Positions 24,219-35,600 of a stretch of DNA of 64,000 nt are shown here, one piece after another (position 1 is the stretch's first letter; each line of letters starts with the position of its first letter). The position numbers and the translations under genes were made by a program. This DNA comes from Phaeosaccion multiseriatum (lineage: Eukaryota > Ochrophyta, other classes), in NCBI GenBank assembly GCA_965112735.1, contig OZ218951.1:2790001-2854000 (forward strand). Reading direction: 5' to 3'. The notes below the pieces were generated by a model. That model did not search any database, was not told where the DNA came from, and saw nothing but the letters and a program-made list of their open reading frames with translations.

Positions 24219-25310
24219 TCTGTCGAATGAGCTCAACTTCACCCTCCTCTCCCCCTCCTCGTCCTCCTCATCCCCCTCTACTGGTCTGCTTCTCGTAGAA
24301 GCTGCTGCCCCCGTCGCTTCTCCTTCTCCCGAAGCTGACCTACTCTTCTTCTTCTTCTTCTTCTTCTTCTTCTTCTTCTTCTTCTTCTCGTTCTTCTTGT
24401 GCTGACTGTGCCCCTTGCTTGAGCCGGAGCCTGAGCCTGAGCCGCCAAATGCCTTTCTACCGTCATGTAACCGACTCGGTGTGCTCTTGTCGTTCCCAAT
24501 AACGATGACATCATCACTCTGACCACCGTCATCATCCTCTTCGCTGTCGAAGTCGCTGTCCCCGTCGTCAGCACTAGCAGCATCCTCATCGCGGCGGCTT
24601 TGGCTGCGACTGACTCCGCCCCTGGAGACAATTATCCCCCCCCTGTCCCTGTCCGGGCTGCTGCTGCTGCTCCTGCTGCCTACCTCTTCTCGCCTTTTCG
24701 CACCATTCTTCTCTCTTCCTCCGGTTGCGGCTCCACTGTCTTCATTGACTTCTTGTCCTTCTTCCCCTTCTTCGTCAAAGTCTTCCACATCGAAATCCTG
24801 GAGAGGGAGAGAGGACAGAGAAATAGACAAGAGGGACCCATCGTGCAGGGGAGAAGGATGGAGGCTTTAGCCCAAGCACACTACACAAGATTCATCTTCC
24901 TTCCCCTCCCCGCCCAGAGCTACAGCTACACTTGGAGAGTCCCTCCCTCCTCCTTCCCTCCCGTTAATCCCTTCTCCTCCCTCTCCTCCTCCCTCTCCCC
25001 CCTCCGTCTCGCCCTCCCCCCGTCCATCTTTCCCTCTCTTCCTCCGGCCTCCCCTCCCTCACTCACCCCTCTTCCTTCCTCCCTCTCTCCCCTCCCTCCC
25101 TCCCTCCCTCCCTCCCTCCCTTCCTCCGTCCTTCCCTCACTCACCCCCACGGCGTCCCAAACAGCCTCTCCTCCATGCAACCCCCCCTCCAGCCCCTCCA
25201 CGCCCTCCAACCCCTCTTTGTTGCCCCCCTCTTTGCCGTCTCCAGTGATTTGGACCTCTTCCTGTCGGTCCATCGCCCCTTCTCCCCTCTTGTTCCCACG
25301 AGAAGAAAAG

Positions 25311-25342
<32 letters not shown>

Positions 25343-27507
25343 CCCCCCATCCCTGTCCCCGCCCCCTCGTCCACGACGTCTCCGCCGCTCTTCCGTTGCC
25401 CTTCTAGAGTTCTCTCCACGGCCACCACCATCGCCACCACCACTACCACCTCCACCTCCACCTCCCCCTCCTCCTCCCCCACCTTCGTCGCTGTGACTCC
25501 CCTCACTGTCTTCAAAACTGTCGTCCTCATCGGCCGTATAGAGGCCCTTCTCTGCACCACCTTTGCCGCTTCTCTTCTTCTTCCCTCCCCTCCCTCCTCC
25601 TCCTCCTCCTCGTCCTCCTCCTCCTCCTCCTCCTCCTCCTCTAGCACCGCTTGGCGTGGCGCTTCTGCTCGCATCGATGGCGCCTCCCATTCTCGACCTT
25701 CTTCTCGTGGGTTGAGGGCTTCTGCTCCCGCTCTGGGGGGCATCTCCTCCTCTGTGATGAGAAGGGCCTTGCTTTGACAGCACCTGCTGCCCGTGCCCCC
25801 GCTCCCGTCCTCGCTCCTCCTCAGTCCCGTCGGAAGCATCGAAAGGATCCGAGTCCGACGAATCATGATGATCGGCATCGTTGTTGACCCCTTCTTTCTC
25901 CTTTCCCTCTTTCCCTTTCCCTTTCCCTTTACCTCCCTGCCTGGGGTCCTCTTCCCGAGGAGGGGGGGAAGGGTCAGGAGAGACTAATCCAGAGGCCCCT
26001 CTCTTCCCCCCCCCCCTGCCCTCTGCTCTATCACCAACTTCCTCGCTGTCGTAGTCATCATTGTCGTCGTCAGTGTCTCCGTACTCGTAACCGCTGCCAC
26101 TCTCACTGGCACTCGCACTGGCACTGGCACTCACACTGGCCTCGTGGATTATCTCTTGCCTTGGGCGTTGTCTCCGCCCGCGCTCTCCTCCTCCTCCTTC
26201 TCCTCCTCCCAACTCCTCTTCCTCCGTATCGGACCGTGAGGCCTTTGCACTGCCTACAAGAGAAGACCGTGCTCGCTTCCCACCCTAATCGGCGGTAGGT
26301 GGTTCGGGGAGGAGAAGAGAAAGCAGAGCAAAGCAGAGCAGAGCAAAGCAAAGCAAAGCCCAAGAGAAGGAAAAGAGGCAGTGGAGAGGTGCCCAAGCGT
26401 GAGGAAGGCGGGGGGGGGGGGGGGGTAGAACTGTCAGCTTCAGTTACAGTTAATAAACCCTCGGACAGGACTTGGCACGCAGAACGAACACGGCCCCTCT
26501 CTCCCTCCCTCGCTCCCCCCCATCCTCGCCCCCCAGCCCTCCTGCGCGGGCTCAGTAGCTCACGCGCATCCCCTCTCTCCCTCCCTCAATCATCGCTCAC
26601 CTTGCCTTCCTCCTTCATCTGCTGGAATCGATCCCTGTACACTTTGTCCAGGGGGTGATACCAGGAGCTCTCCTCAGTCGCTTCGTTGTAATAGTACACT
26701 AGCCCTGCCTGCTCACCCTCTCCATCCACGCCCACCCACCCGGGGGGGACTTGTGCGTTGAGGGCCTGGAGGGAGGATGGAGGGAGGGTGGGTGGGAGGG
26801 AGGGAGGGAGGGAGGGAGGGAGGGAGGGAGGGAGGGAGGGAGGGAGGGAGGGAGGGAGGGAGGGAGGGAGGGAGGGAGGGAGGGAGGAGGGTGAAAGTAG
26901 GAAGGAGTGGGTCAGCATTTTGAGGCTATGCGCTTCGATAGGGCATGAGATGTTGGGATGAAAGACAAGCAGATTGTGCAGTAGAAAAAGGAGCAGAGCC
27001 TTTGCAGAGAACAAGATGTAGAAAATGATTTCGGCCCAGAAGAGAGGACAGGGGGGCTGGTGCCTCCAATTCAAAGCGGGTGAAGGCGTCACAATACACA
27101 TCAACGCCCTTATTTTAGGTGCTGCTGATCTTTGCCGGAGTGCATGCAGTAAAGAAAAGCAAACGGAAAGACGAAACTCTGAGATTTGACTTGTGAGGTG
27201 AGATTTGGAAGTGGGAAGCAGATCCTAGCAGGGGCTCCCGTCGTGCGTCGACCAATTGACCACCACAATACCACCACTGCCAAGTATCCTAGCCTAGCCT
27301 CACCTCCTCCGCGAGCCACAAGTAGTCGGCGTCCTCCTCAACGTCCATACCCAGGAAGGCAGCGTGACGAAGCACAGCATCTCGGTAGTCGGCTCCTTCT
27401 TCCCCTCCTTCTCCTCCTTCCCCTGCTGCTGCTGGGGGACTTGAAGAGTTTCCCTCCCCTTCCTCCTCCTCTTCCTCACTCCCATACTCTCTCCCTCGGC
27501 GGGACAT
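15796..27507 (-). CDS. CEP164-like WW-domain, acidic and coiled-coil protein
   Basis: Fifteen exons: 27507-27304, 26765-26601, 26284-25145, 24797-22878, 22096-21968, 21752-21546, 20913-20762, 20380-20276, 20050-19909, 19294-19214, 18904-18806, 18296-18150, 17541-17195, 17008-16884 and 16655-15796 (5823 bases, 1940 residues, phases consistent). Residues about 38-67 ('YRDAVLRHAAFLGMDVEED', 'YLWLAEE') and the WW domain at about 74-120 ('PPGW...YYYNE', 'SSWYHPLDKVYRDRF') match the N-terminus of CEP164, the distal-appendage protein needed for ciliogenesis. A disordered acidic and basic region follows, with long poly-Asp and poly-Lys tracts and many Ser-Asp repeats. Residues about 930-1480 are heptad-like coiled coil rich in Glu, Ala and Arg. 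The C-terminus is Gln/Ser/Gly-rich and ends in 'FHDHYWKMKYASPSPLR'. The acceptor of exon 3 was chosen at 26285 because it keeps frame. An extra small exon between exons 4 and 7 cannot be excluded. A ciliary or centriolar role is inferred from the N-terminus. Confidence 0.75.
17576..17946. repeat. (GGGA)n microsatellite of about 370 bp
   Basis: A nearly perfect tetranucleotide array occupies the intron between exons 12 and 13 of the CEP164-like gene. In the gene's sense it is (TCCC)n and ends shortly before the exon 13 acceptor, so it forms a very long pyrimidine tract. Confidence 0.98.
18420..18596. repeat. (CAGA)n / (CAGG)n microsatellite in intron
   Basis: A mixed array of CAGG and then CAGA units lies in the intron between exons 11 and 12 of the CEP164-like gene. 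Confidence 0.95.
19500..19908. repeat. (CCCACA)-type imperfect repeat array in intron
   Basis: A 400-bp array of CCCA, CACA and ACCC words fills the intron directly downstream (in gene sense) of exon 9 of the CEP164-like gene. No regular long period is apparent. Confidence 0.85.
20646..20757. repeat. Interstitial (CCCTA)n array
   Basis: Imperfect then regular CCCTA pentamers lie in the intron after exon 7 of the CEP164-like gene. They resemble a telomere-type repeat of the TAGGG class, but the stretch is short and intronic. Confidence 0.85.
21217..21380. repeat. (CCCT)n microsatellite in intron
   Basis: A CCCT array with a few CTCT interruptions lies in the intron between exons 6 and 7 of the CEP164-like gene. 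In the gene's sense it is purine-rich, the opposite of most intronic arrays in this window. Confidence 0.95.
22200..22500. repeat. Minisatellite of 24-27 bp in intron
   Basis: About ten copies of a unit like 'AGGGGAGATGGGAGAGAAGA', with short length variants, lie in the intron between exons 4 and 5 of the CEP164-like gene. Some copies carry 'AACAGG' in place of 'AAGAGG', and some carry 'GATAAG' in place of 'GAGAAG'. Confidence 0.9.
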
Positions 27508-27631
27508 GGTCAAGTTCTTGCTGTGGAGGGGGAGGGGGCAGTTGACCGTCATCCACTGCCATCCACATCTGTCGGTTAAGATCTTCCAAAATGATACAAA
27601 AAGGGGCGGTAATAGGTCCTTTGCTTTGCCC
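27508..27631. promoter_or_regulatory. Candidate bidirectional promoter (124 bp)
   Basis: This is the whole space between the start codons of the CEP164-like gene (minus) and the three-module enzyme gene (plus). It must hold both 5' untranslated regions and any core promoters. It contains one copy of a dispersed 'ATCCACTGCCATCCA' motif near 27550 and an A-rich patch at 27588-27602. No TATA box is evident. Confidence 0.55.
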
Positions 27632-30600
27632 ATGGCGCCACAGCTCGCCCGTGTAGCCCCAAAGTCTTCGACGTCTGATGCAGGCTCGTCCTCTACTCTA
27701 GAAACCCCCGCTGAAGTGCCGCATGGACGGGAGAGGGAGGGTAAGCAGGTGGGGGTGGGCCGCTTCAGCATCGGAGCCAGAGGAGCAGCAGTAGGACCAG
27801 CAGCAGGACCAGCAGCAGGAGGAGAAGGAATCAATGTCGTCATTCCCATGGGAGGCCTGGGATCCAGGTGTGCAAACGCAAGCAGACATAGAAGAACGCC
27901 AAAAGAGTTGTCTCTTAACCCTCTTCGTCCCCCATGCCCCCCCACACCCAGATTCTCTCGGGAGGGCTACCGATGCCCCAAGCCCATGGTCAACATCGTG
28001 GGCAGGCCTATGCTCTTCTGGCTGCTGGACAATCTCGTCTTTCACGAAGGGGACACCCTCTGGATCGGCGTGCAGAGGGAGCTCGAGCTGGAGTGGGGAC
28101 TGGAAGCGAGGCTGCGAGCAGAGTACTGCTCCCAAAGGGACCTCGACCTTCGCCTGGTGCTCATCGACTTTAACACGCGAGGTGCCGCGGAGACGCTCTT
28201 CATTATCTTGCAGCAAATGTCCGCCGAGGTGAGTGAGCAAGGCCTAAGGAGCCAGAGCCCGACAGCGTAAGCAGTGAGTGAGTAAGGCTCGAGGCCAGAC
28301 AGTGGCACAAAGAAGGCTGCCGAGCCGAGCCTAGGTTTTTTCGGCTCGGTCACCAACTCCTTCAGCCCCGTCCTAAGTAGGTCGCAACCCTAGCCTGCCC
28401 GCCCGGCCCGGGCCTGTTTCCCTTGCCCTCACTGCCTTTCCCTTGCTTTCTGCTTTGGTTGTGATTGTGGTTGTTGATTGCTGCGCTCCAACAGGATCTG
28501 AGTCGCAAGACCATCTCGCTGGACTGCGATACGCTGTACTTTACCGATATCTTGGGCGACTTTCGCAGCCTGCCTAATGGAGTTGGCGCCTCTTTTTACT
28601 TCCACGACGAGGGGGATGAGCCCATGTTCTCCTACCTCAAACTGGAGGGGAGCACGAGGAGGATCACAGCTATCCAAGAGAAGGTATGCGTCTTTCTTGC
28701 ATTTACATTATCACGACTTTTGTGTGTGTTTGGAGTGAAGGGGAAGTATCCACCTCTTTGTTCCACGCGCACACTCATTTAAACTGCCAATGGGTTGCTT
28801 GCCTTGCTGCCCCTCGTCCCTCCTCTGCACTCACTCCGTCCCTCACTCATTTCATCTCACCGTCCGGTTGCTTGTCTTGCCTTGCCTTGCTGCCCGTTCT
28901 CCCTCCTCCCTCCTCCCTCCCTCCCCCCTCCCTCCTGTGCAGGTGGCCATCTCTCGAAATGCCAACACGGGAGCCTATGCCTTTGCTTCAGGGGCTGCTC
29001 TCAAAACCCAGTGCCAGCGTGTCATTGACTCCCCTGTGGGCAGGGCGGGGGAGTTCTATATATCGAGCCTCATAGACATAATGATCAGGGGCAAGGGCAA
29101 GGGAGAGGGAGAAGGAGGGGAAGAGGGAAAGAAGGAAGACAATAAACAGAAACAAATCGAGGAGGTCGAGTTCGAGTTTCGGGGTCTGCCAGTGGCCACC
29201 GAGAGCTTCTACTGTGTGGGCACGCCTCGGCAGCTGCGGGCTTTTCTGACGGAGATCAGGAGCGGCGCCAACCCAAGATTCCGCCCCCGGCAGGCCATGC
29301 GCTTCTGCTTCGATCTGGACCGGACGCTTGTGACTGAACCGGCCGTGGCGGGGGATTACTTCACTGTCCAGCCCATTGCCAAGGTAGGGAGGAGCCCTCT
29401 GTCCGTGTCGTCTGTCTCTCTCGCACACCCTCTCTCTATGTGTGTGTGTGTGTGTCTGTCTTTCTCCTGCCTAACTCTTTCTCCATCTCTCTCTGTGTGT
29501 CTCCCCATCTCACTCACTCACCCTCACTCACCCCCTCCTCCGTCCTGCTCCTGTCTCTCCAGAATGTACGGTTACTGCGCGACTTGTATTCCGCCGGTCA
29601 CACAATCATCATCTGGACCTCGAGAGGGGTGCCAAGCAGCAGCATCACCGCCAGCAGTAGCAGCAGCAACAGCAACCGCAACAGCAGCAGCAGTGGTGCC
29701 AGCAGTTGTGAAATCGGCACTGGCAACAGCAGATCGACCGAGGAGGGGCCCCGGGAAGCCACAGCCACCGCCACAGCCACCGCCACAGCCACCGCCACAG
29801 CCACAGGAGTTGGTGATACAACGACAGCCTTCGCCACAGCCACAGCCACTGTGGATGTAGGCCTGGCGACGCTCCAGTCACTGAAGGAGTTGGGCATACC
29901 CTATCACGAGATCTTCTTTGGCAAGCCCGTAGCCGATGTGTATGTGAGCGACAGAGGCGTGAGCTCCGTTGTGGATACGGCAAAGGAGATTGGCTGGTGC
30001 GTGCCTCCTCGTCCGGTGGGGATTGAGGAGGAGGAGGAGGAGGAGGAGGAGGAGGAGGAGGAGGAGGAGGAGGAGGAGGAGGAGGAGGAGGAGGAGGAGG
30101 AAGAAGAAGAACGGGATGGGGATGAAGTAGTAGGAGGAGGAGGAGAGCAGGAGGAGGAGTGCATGACGAGAGCGGTGCAGAAAGGCATTGTTCCCTGTCG
30201 TACGACTCGCGCGGCGGTCGTCACAGAAAATAGGGGCAGCGCGGCACAGGAGGAGGGCATGCAGCGGGGGACGACGACGACGAGGTTATTGAAGGCCAAG
30301 AAGAAGAGAAGGAGGGGAGAGTCCCAGTTGGAGGGGTGCACTGCTAGAGGTGGAGGTGCAGGAGCAGCAGCAGTTGGTCATACAGCATCAGGAAGGAAGG
30401 CCCAGACAGGAGCAAGAGTACCAGCAGCAGCAGCTGTTGGTGATACAGCAGCAGGAAGGAAAGCCCGGGCAGGAGGAGGGGGAGGAGGAGAAGGTCGCCC
30501 TGGGGTAGGCCCACCGATTCCTTCTCGGCACTTCAACACCGTCACCATGGGCGAGGATGGGCAGACGGTGGCCAAATCCGCTCCTCTTCGTTACTTGGAG

Positions 30601-31652
30601 GGCGAGATGTTCTACTATCGAGCCATTCCTGCGGCACTGGCAGACTGCTTCCCTCGGGTGGTGGGGTTCCACACGGGGAAGGGAGGGGAGGAGGAGGAGA
30701 AGGAGGAGGAGGAGGAGGAGGAGGAGGAGGAGGAGGAGGAGGAGGAGGAGGAGGAGGAGGAGGAGGAGGAGGAGGAGGAGGAGGAGGAGGAGGAGAAGGA
30801 GGAGAAGGAGGAGGAGGAGGAGGAGGAGGAGGAGGAGGAGGAGGAGGAGGAGGAGGAGGAGGAGGGCAGGGGGGGCAGGAGGAGGTGCAGCGAGGCGACG
30901 GTGGCGGTGAGGGTGACCAACGGCAGACGATAGTGATGGAGAGAGTGCACGGGGTGAGTTACAGCCACCTCTTGACCAATCACTGTGTCACGACGGGGCG
31001 GCTCACAAAGCTGCTGGAGATGCTACACAGGCTCCACACGCACCCACACAAGGACAACGCGCTCGTGGGGGTGGGGGGTGGAGGAGGAGGAGGGGGAGGA
31101 GGAGGAGGAGGAGGAGGAGGAGGAGGAGGAGGAGGAGGAGGAGGAGGAGGAGGAGGAGGAGGAGGAGGAGGAGGAGGAGGAGGAAGAGGAGGAGGAGAGG
31201 GAGGAGGAGGAGGTTCCCCTCCCTCGCCTCTCATGGCACGAGACTATTGCGCTAATTTGGCCTCAAAGCTTGAGAATCGCCTGAGCAGCCACGCAGGGCT
31301 GTACGGAGAGCTGCTGGATTTGGAGCAGAGGAGGGTCGAGAGGGAGGAGGGGGAGACTGTGGGGATGAAGCCAGGAGGCGAGACCGAGGAAGAGGAGGAG
31401 GCGGAGGAGATGAAGAGTATAGGTATGGCAGAGTGCCTGCTGGCAGAGCTTCGAGCCTACGAGGAGGCGGGGCGCTTTCTTCCGGCGGCCTACATTCATG
31501 GAGACCCGGTGTTTAGTAACGTGTTGATGACCAGCCAGGGGAAGCCCGTGCTGTTGGACATGCGAGGGGCGCTGGGGGACGTGCTCACCACGGCAGGGGA
31601 TGTCGTATACGACTTGAGTAAGGTAAGCGATGGCAGTGGATGGGGAGGCTGT

Positions 31653-31683
<31 letters not shown>

Positions 31684-32216
31684 TGCGTGTGTGTGCGTGT
31701 TGTGTGTGCATGTGCGGAAGGCTCTGTGTCGGCACTCTCTCTTTCTGTCTCATACACTCTCTCTCCCTCTCTCGTCTTTCCTTGTCTTTTCTTCGCCCCC
31801 TCTCCTCTCCTCTCCCCTCTCCAAAGGTGTACCAGTCCCTCTGCGGCTACGACTTTGTCATAATGGACAAGGCATCCCTCCTTCGCGACGGCGACTCCAC
31901 CGCCAACACCGCCACCACTACCACCAACAGCAGAGTCACAAATGGCAACAGGGCTATATCTGGCAGCAGGTGTAGCACCAACAGCAGCAAGAGCAGACAG
32001 CGAGCCCTAGAGATCCTTGGCGAGCTCAAATCCGTCTTCTTCTCCTTTGTGTCTCACCACTACCCCTCTGTGCGACCCTTTGACATCCGGCTGCTCACCG
32101 CGAGCCACTTCTTCTCCATCGTGCCCCTGCACGCCAACAGGGCGCACCAGACGCTCTTCTTGAGGAGAGCGAGAGAGGCCCTGGGGGAGGCGGGTCTGGA
32201 GGTGCGCTACTGTTAA
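27632..32216 (+). CDS. Three-module enzyme: nucleotidyltransferase, HAD phosphatase-like and APH/choline-kinase-like
   Basis: Exons: 27632-27867, 27952-28228, 28495-28683, 28943-29383, 29573 to about 31622 (with a frame problem, see below) and 31827-32216. Module 1: 'VVIPMGGLGSRF...GYRCPKPMVNIVGRPML' is the sugar-nucleotidyltransferase signature (LicC/RmlA type). Module 2: 'FCFDLDRTLV' (HAD motif I), 'IIIWTSRG' (motif II) and 'FFGKPVADVYVSDRG' resemble bacterial capsule-biosynthesis HAD phosphatases; it is split by Ser/Ala/Thr-rich and poly-Glu inserts. Module 3: 'EGEMFYYRAIP', then 'VMERVHGVSYSHLL', 'YIHGDPVFSNVLM' (catalytic HGDxxxxN) and 'PVLLDMRGALGD' (metal-binding D) mark an APH/choline-kinase fold. 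Together they suggest activation and phosphorylation of a sugar or small polar headgroup, possibly for a surface glycan; the substrate is not visible. The reading frame that covers modules 1-2 stops at 30933. Module 3 continues in the -1 frame after a (GAG)n tract at about 30678-30863. Confidence 0.75.
30678..30863 (+). repeat. (GAG)n tract across a frame change
   Basis: The tract separates 'FPRVVGFHTG' in one frame from 'VMERVHGVSY' in the -1 frame within the same kinase module. A unit-length change other than a multiple of three within the repeat, or an unseen intron, must reconcile the frames. Confidence 0.9.
31069..31213 (+). repeat. (GGA)n tract coding for poly-Gly
   Basis: An almost pure GGA array inside the kinase module of the three-module enzyme. 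In the reading frame used it encodes about 45 glycines, between 'LHTHPHKDNALVG' and 'SPPSPLMARDYC'. Confidence 0.9.
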
Positions 32217-32684
32217 CATAACGCTGGCTGTTAACGGCTTTTTTCCTTGCCTGTCATACAAGCCTCACCATCTGATCTTACTCGAGCATCAGATAAAGGA
32301 CGGAAGAGCTTTGTTCTGCCATGATTGTAAAATCTTGTCAATTGTACAAGGAGATATCAAAGCTGTGCCCCTTCCCATAGAGCACAGCCCCCCCCCCCCC
32401 TTCTAGCGGCGTGCATACTTCCCCCCACCCTAACTTCCTTCTCACCGAACCTACGTAAGTGCCTTTTTGATACATGTGGGTACATGACACACACAAACAG
32501 AGGGCACGAACACCCACACCCCCAAGTCTACACACTGAAACACCTTCACACAAAACACACCCATAGACTACATTCACTTGAAGAAACACACACACCTCAC
32601 ACACACCTCACACACGCACGCACGCACGCACGCACGCACACACACAACACACACCCCCTAACCCTCCCTCTGCGGCCCTCTTTC
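32217..32684. other. Short spacer between convergent genes
   Basis: This region holds the 3' ends of the three-module enzyme gene and the Sec14-like gene. It contains AT-richer sequence at 32219-32360, a CA/ACGC repeat at 32590-32650, and no supported coding region. Both polyadenylation regions must lie here. Confidence 0.6.
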
Positions 32685-35600
32685 TTACAAGACGGCTGCG
32701 TCGGTTAAGTCGCTTTGGAGTGGCACTCGCCTCTGCCCCTGCTCCTGCTCCTGCCCCTGTCCCTGGTCCTCCTCCTCCCCCAGTCCCAGCCCCAGCGAGA
32801 GGAGGTACCCTGCCCCTTCGAACGCCGCTCCAGCCAGTGCTGCAGCGAGCACTACGAGTGCTTTGGTCATCCTGTCCTCCCCCTCCTCCTCCTCCTCCTC
32901 CTCCTCCCCCTGCTCCCCCTGCTCCTCCTCCTCTTCCCTTTTCGGAGTGCGCTCTGGCAAAAGCTGTGCTGTCCTTTCCTCCTTCTTGTCCGCATCCAGC
33001 GAGACCCTCCTTGCAGGAGCAGGCGCAGCAGCGGCAGTTGATGATGAGGAAGAGGCTTGAAGAAGAGCCCCAACTCCTCCTCCTCCTCCTCCTCCTCCGC
33101 TTCCTCTGGTGCGCCGCCGTACGCCGCCCTCCTTCCTCTCGCTGCTACTGGCAGCAGCTCCATCGACTACCTTCTTCCTGCTTCTGCCACACATCACGAG
33201 CACCTCCCCACCCTCCTCCGACCACTGCCCCCGGTACAGCGGAGAAGCGGGCGGGGATGGGGAGCGCACTATCCTCTCCCCCCCCTCTTCCTCCTCCTCC
33301 TCCTCGTCCTCCTCCTCCTTGTCCTCCTCCTCCTTGTCCTCCTCCTCGTCCTCGTCCTCCTCCTCGTTCTTCTCCTCCTCCTCCTTATCGTCGTCTTCTG
33401 CCGTCTCGTCATTCTCATCCACCTCTCCTGCAGCTGTGCTGTTCGCCCGCCTCTGCTGCTTCGTCCTCTTCCTCTCCTTCTCCCTCCTCCTCCTGTCCTC
33501 CTCCTCCCTTATGTACATGGTCGAGAGGAAGGGCACGTCTCTAATGGAACGGCTCGTCCCACCGTACTCGACAGGCAGCTGGTCGGCATCGATGCATCGG
33601 AGCAGATGGCTCCATTTGTTGTTGGGCACTATGTCAATGGTTGACGTGCCCTTCTCCATAAACCCTCTGTTACCCGTGATTGTACCACCAACGCGGACAG
33701 GTGACCGAGAGGTGCCAAGAGAGAGAGGGGGAGAAGAGAGAGGGAGAGGGAGAGGGAGGTGGGAAGAGAGGGAGAGGGAGAGTGAGGACAGGAGCCGGGC
33801 GGGTGAGAAGAAGACTGGGAATGGCGTACGCATAAGCTGCTGGTACAAAACTGGTATGAGTTGCTCGTAGCACAACAGTCCTCCCCCCTCACTTCTTCCG
33901 TCCTTCTTTCCCTCCCTCCCTCCCTTCCTTCCCTCCTTCCCTTCCAGCCTCACTTGATGGTGCTCCACACAACGTGGAACAGAGGAGGGGCGTTGACGAT
34001 GAAGGCATACCCGCCCCGCCCCGGGTAGTGCGACAGGTCGATGTTGGTGAGATTTTTTAGCAGTGACACGAAGTCCGCATTGGCCATTCCAAAGCCCATG
34101 CCCTTTGTATGTACGTGTGTGTGCGTGTGTGAGAGAGAGAGAGTGTGAGCATGTGTGTGTGTGTGAAAGAGAGTGCGTGTGCATGTGTGTGTGAGAGAGA
34201 GTGTGTGTGAATGTGTAGGACGGAGAGGGCAGAGCGCAGTGGGCAGAGGCGGTCGGGGGGGGTGGGGGTGGGGTGGGGTGGGTGGGGAGGGAGGATGGTA
34301 GGACTGGATCGATGATCTAAGGCGTCTCAGCAAAGCGCGTCAATCGATGAGCTAAGGCGTCTCTTCTCTCTTCCAGTCTCTCTCTCCCTCTCCCCCCCCT
34401 TCTCTCTCTGCATCCCTTCCGCCCTCTTTCTCTCCTCTATCCTCAACACCCTGAACCCCTCACCTGGAAGTCAAGGATGGTTGTGTACGTTTCAATGATG
34501 ATCCCCTCGTCGTGCACGAGGCGGCTCAGAGCACGTGCGTTCTTCTCTTGCTCCCAGCAGTGGTACTGGAGGAAGGGGGGGATGGGAGATACACATATAG
34601 AATAGAAGTGGGTTAGAGAAAGGGAGAGAAGGAGGGAGAGAGAGTGAGGCCGCTCATGGATTCGGAAACAGTGAGTAGCAAATCCGCGGAACCAAGCCGA
34701 CCAACGGAGTGAGTGTTTCCCGCGCAGTAAACGAAAAGTATTCCTCTCCAACTCACCACGCGCGCTTACACACACTTACCTTGAGCATCTTGTCGAGAGG
34801 GATGACTTGCTTCATCTTCCGCGTGTCCAGCTGCCCGTAGCGCTGCAGATACACTGTTCAGTAAGTCAATAGGAGCACGGCAGTAAGGTAAGTGAATGAA
34901 ATGAAAGAAGTGTCAGTCAATAAGGGGAAACATTGCTTGGGTACATGACCCAGATAGTCATCCAGTCATCCAGTCCGTGGGTCAGTCAGTCGACCAGTAC
35001 ATAACCAGTGCGGCAGTCAGCCAGCCAGTCAGTCAGTCAGTCAGCCAATCAGTCAGTCAGCCTCCCCCACCCTTCCGTGCTGCGCCGAGCCACCACGCCA
35101 CGACACCACGACACCACCACACACCTGGGCGCCCCTGCTTATCTCTCCCAAGGTGATAGTGCGGGTAGAACCTGGCAAACAGATCCTCGTGGCTTGCACC
35201 AACTGCATCACCACTCTTCGTATCTCTCCCTCCCCCTCCCCCTCCCCTATCGCCTCCACCTCCGCCTCCGCATCCGCCGCTGTCCCTCCCCCCGCCCTCC
35301 CCTCCCTCCCATACACAAGGACAGGCAGAGCAAGAAGAAGCTTCCCCCTCCGATGGGCAGGAAGGACAAGAGAGGGTGAGGCCGAGGACTTGGGCGGGGT
35401 GTTGGCGGTGCAGCGACGCCACGCCGGTTTCGACCCTCCATCGGACGCTGGCCCACTGGATTGAAGAGAAAGGAACAGTTGTACAATGTAGAGTACACAG
35501 CAAAGCAAAACAAGCAACAACAACAACAACAACAACAGCAACAACAAATCACAAGTGGTAAACAAGCGGCAGGCGGAGGGGGGGGGGGAAGCATAACACG

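Noticed and set aside
27506-27631. Upstream ATG (MVKFLLW) for the three-module enzyme
   Set aside because: Its ATG overlaps the start codon of the divergent gene in a CATG palindrome. The ATG at 27632 begins nearer to the conserved part.
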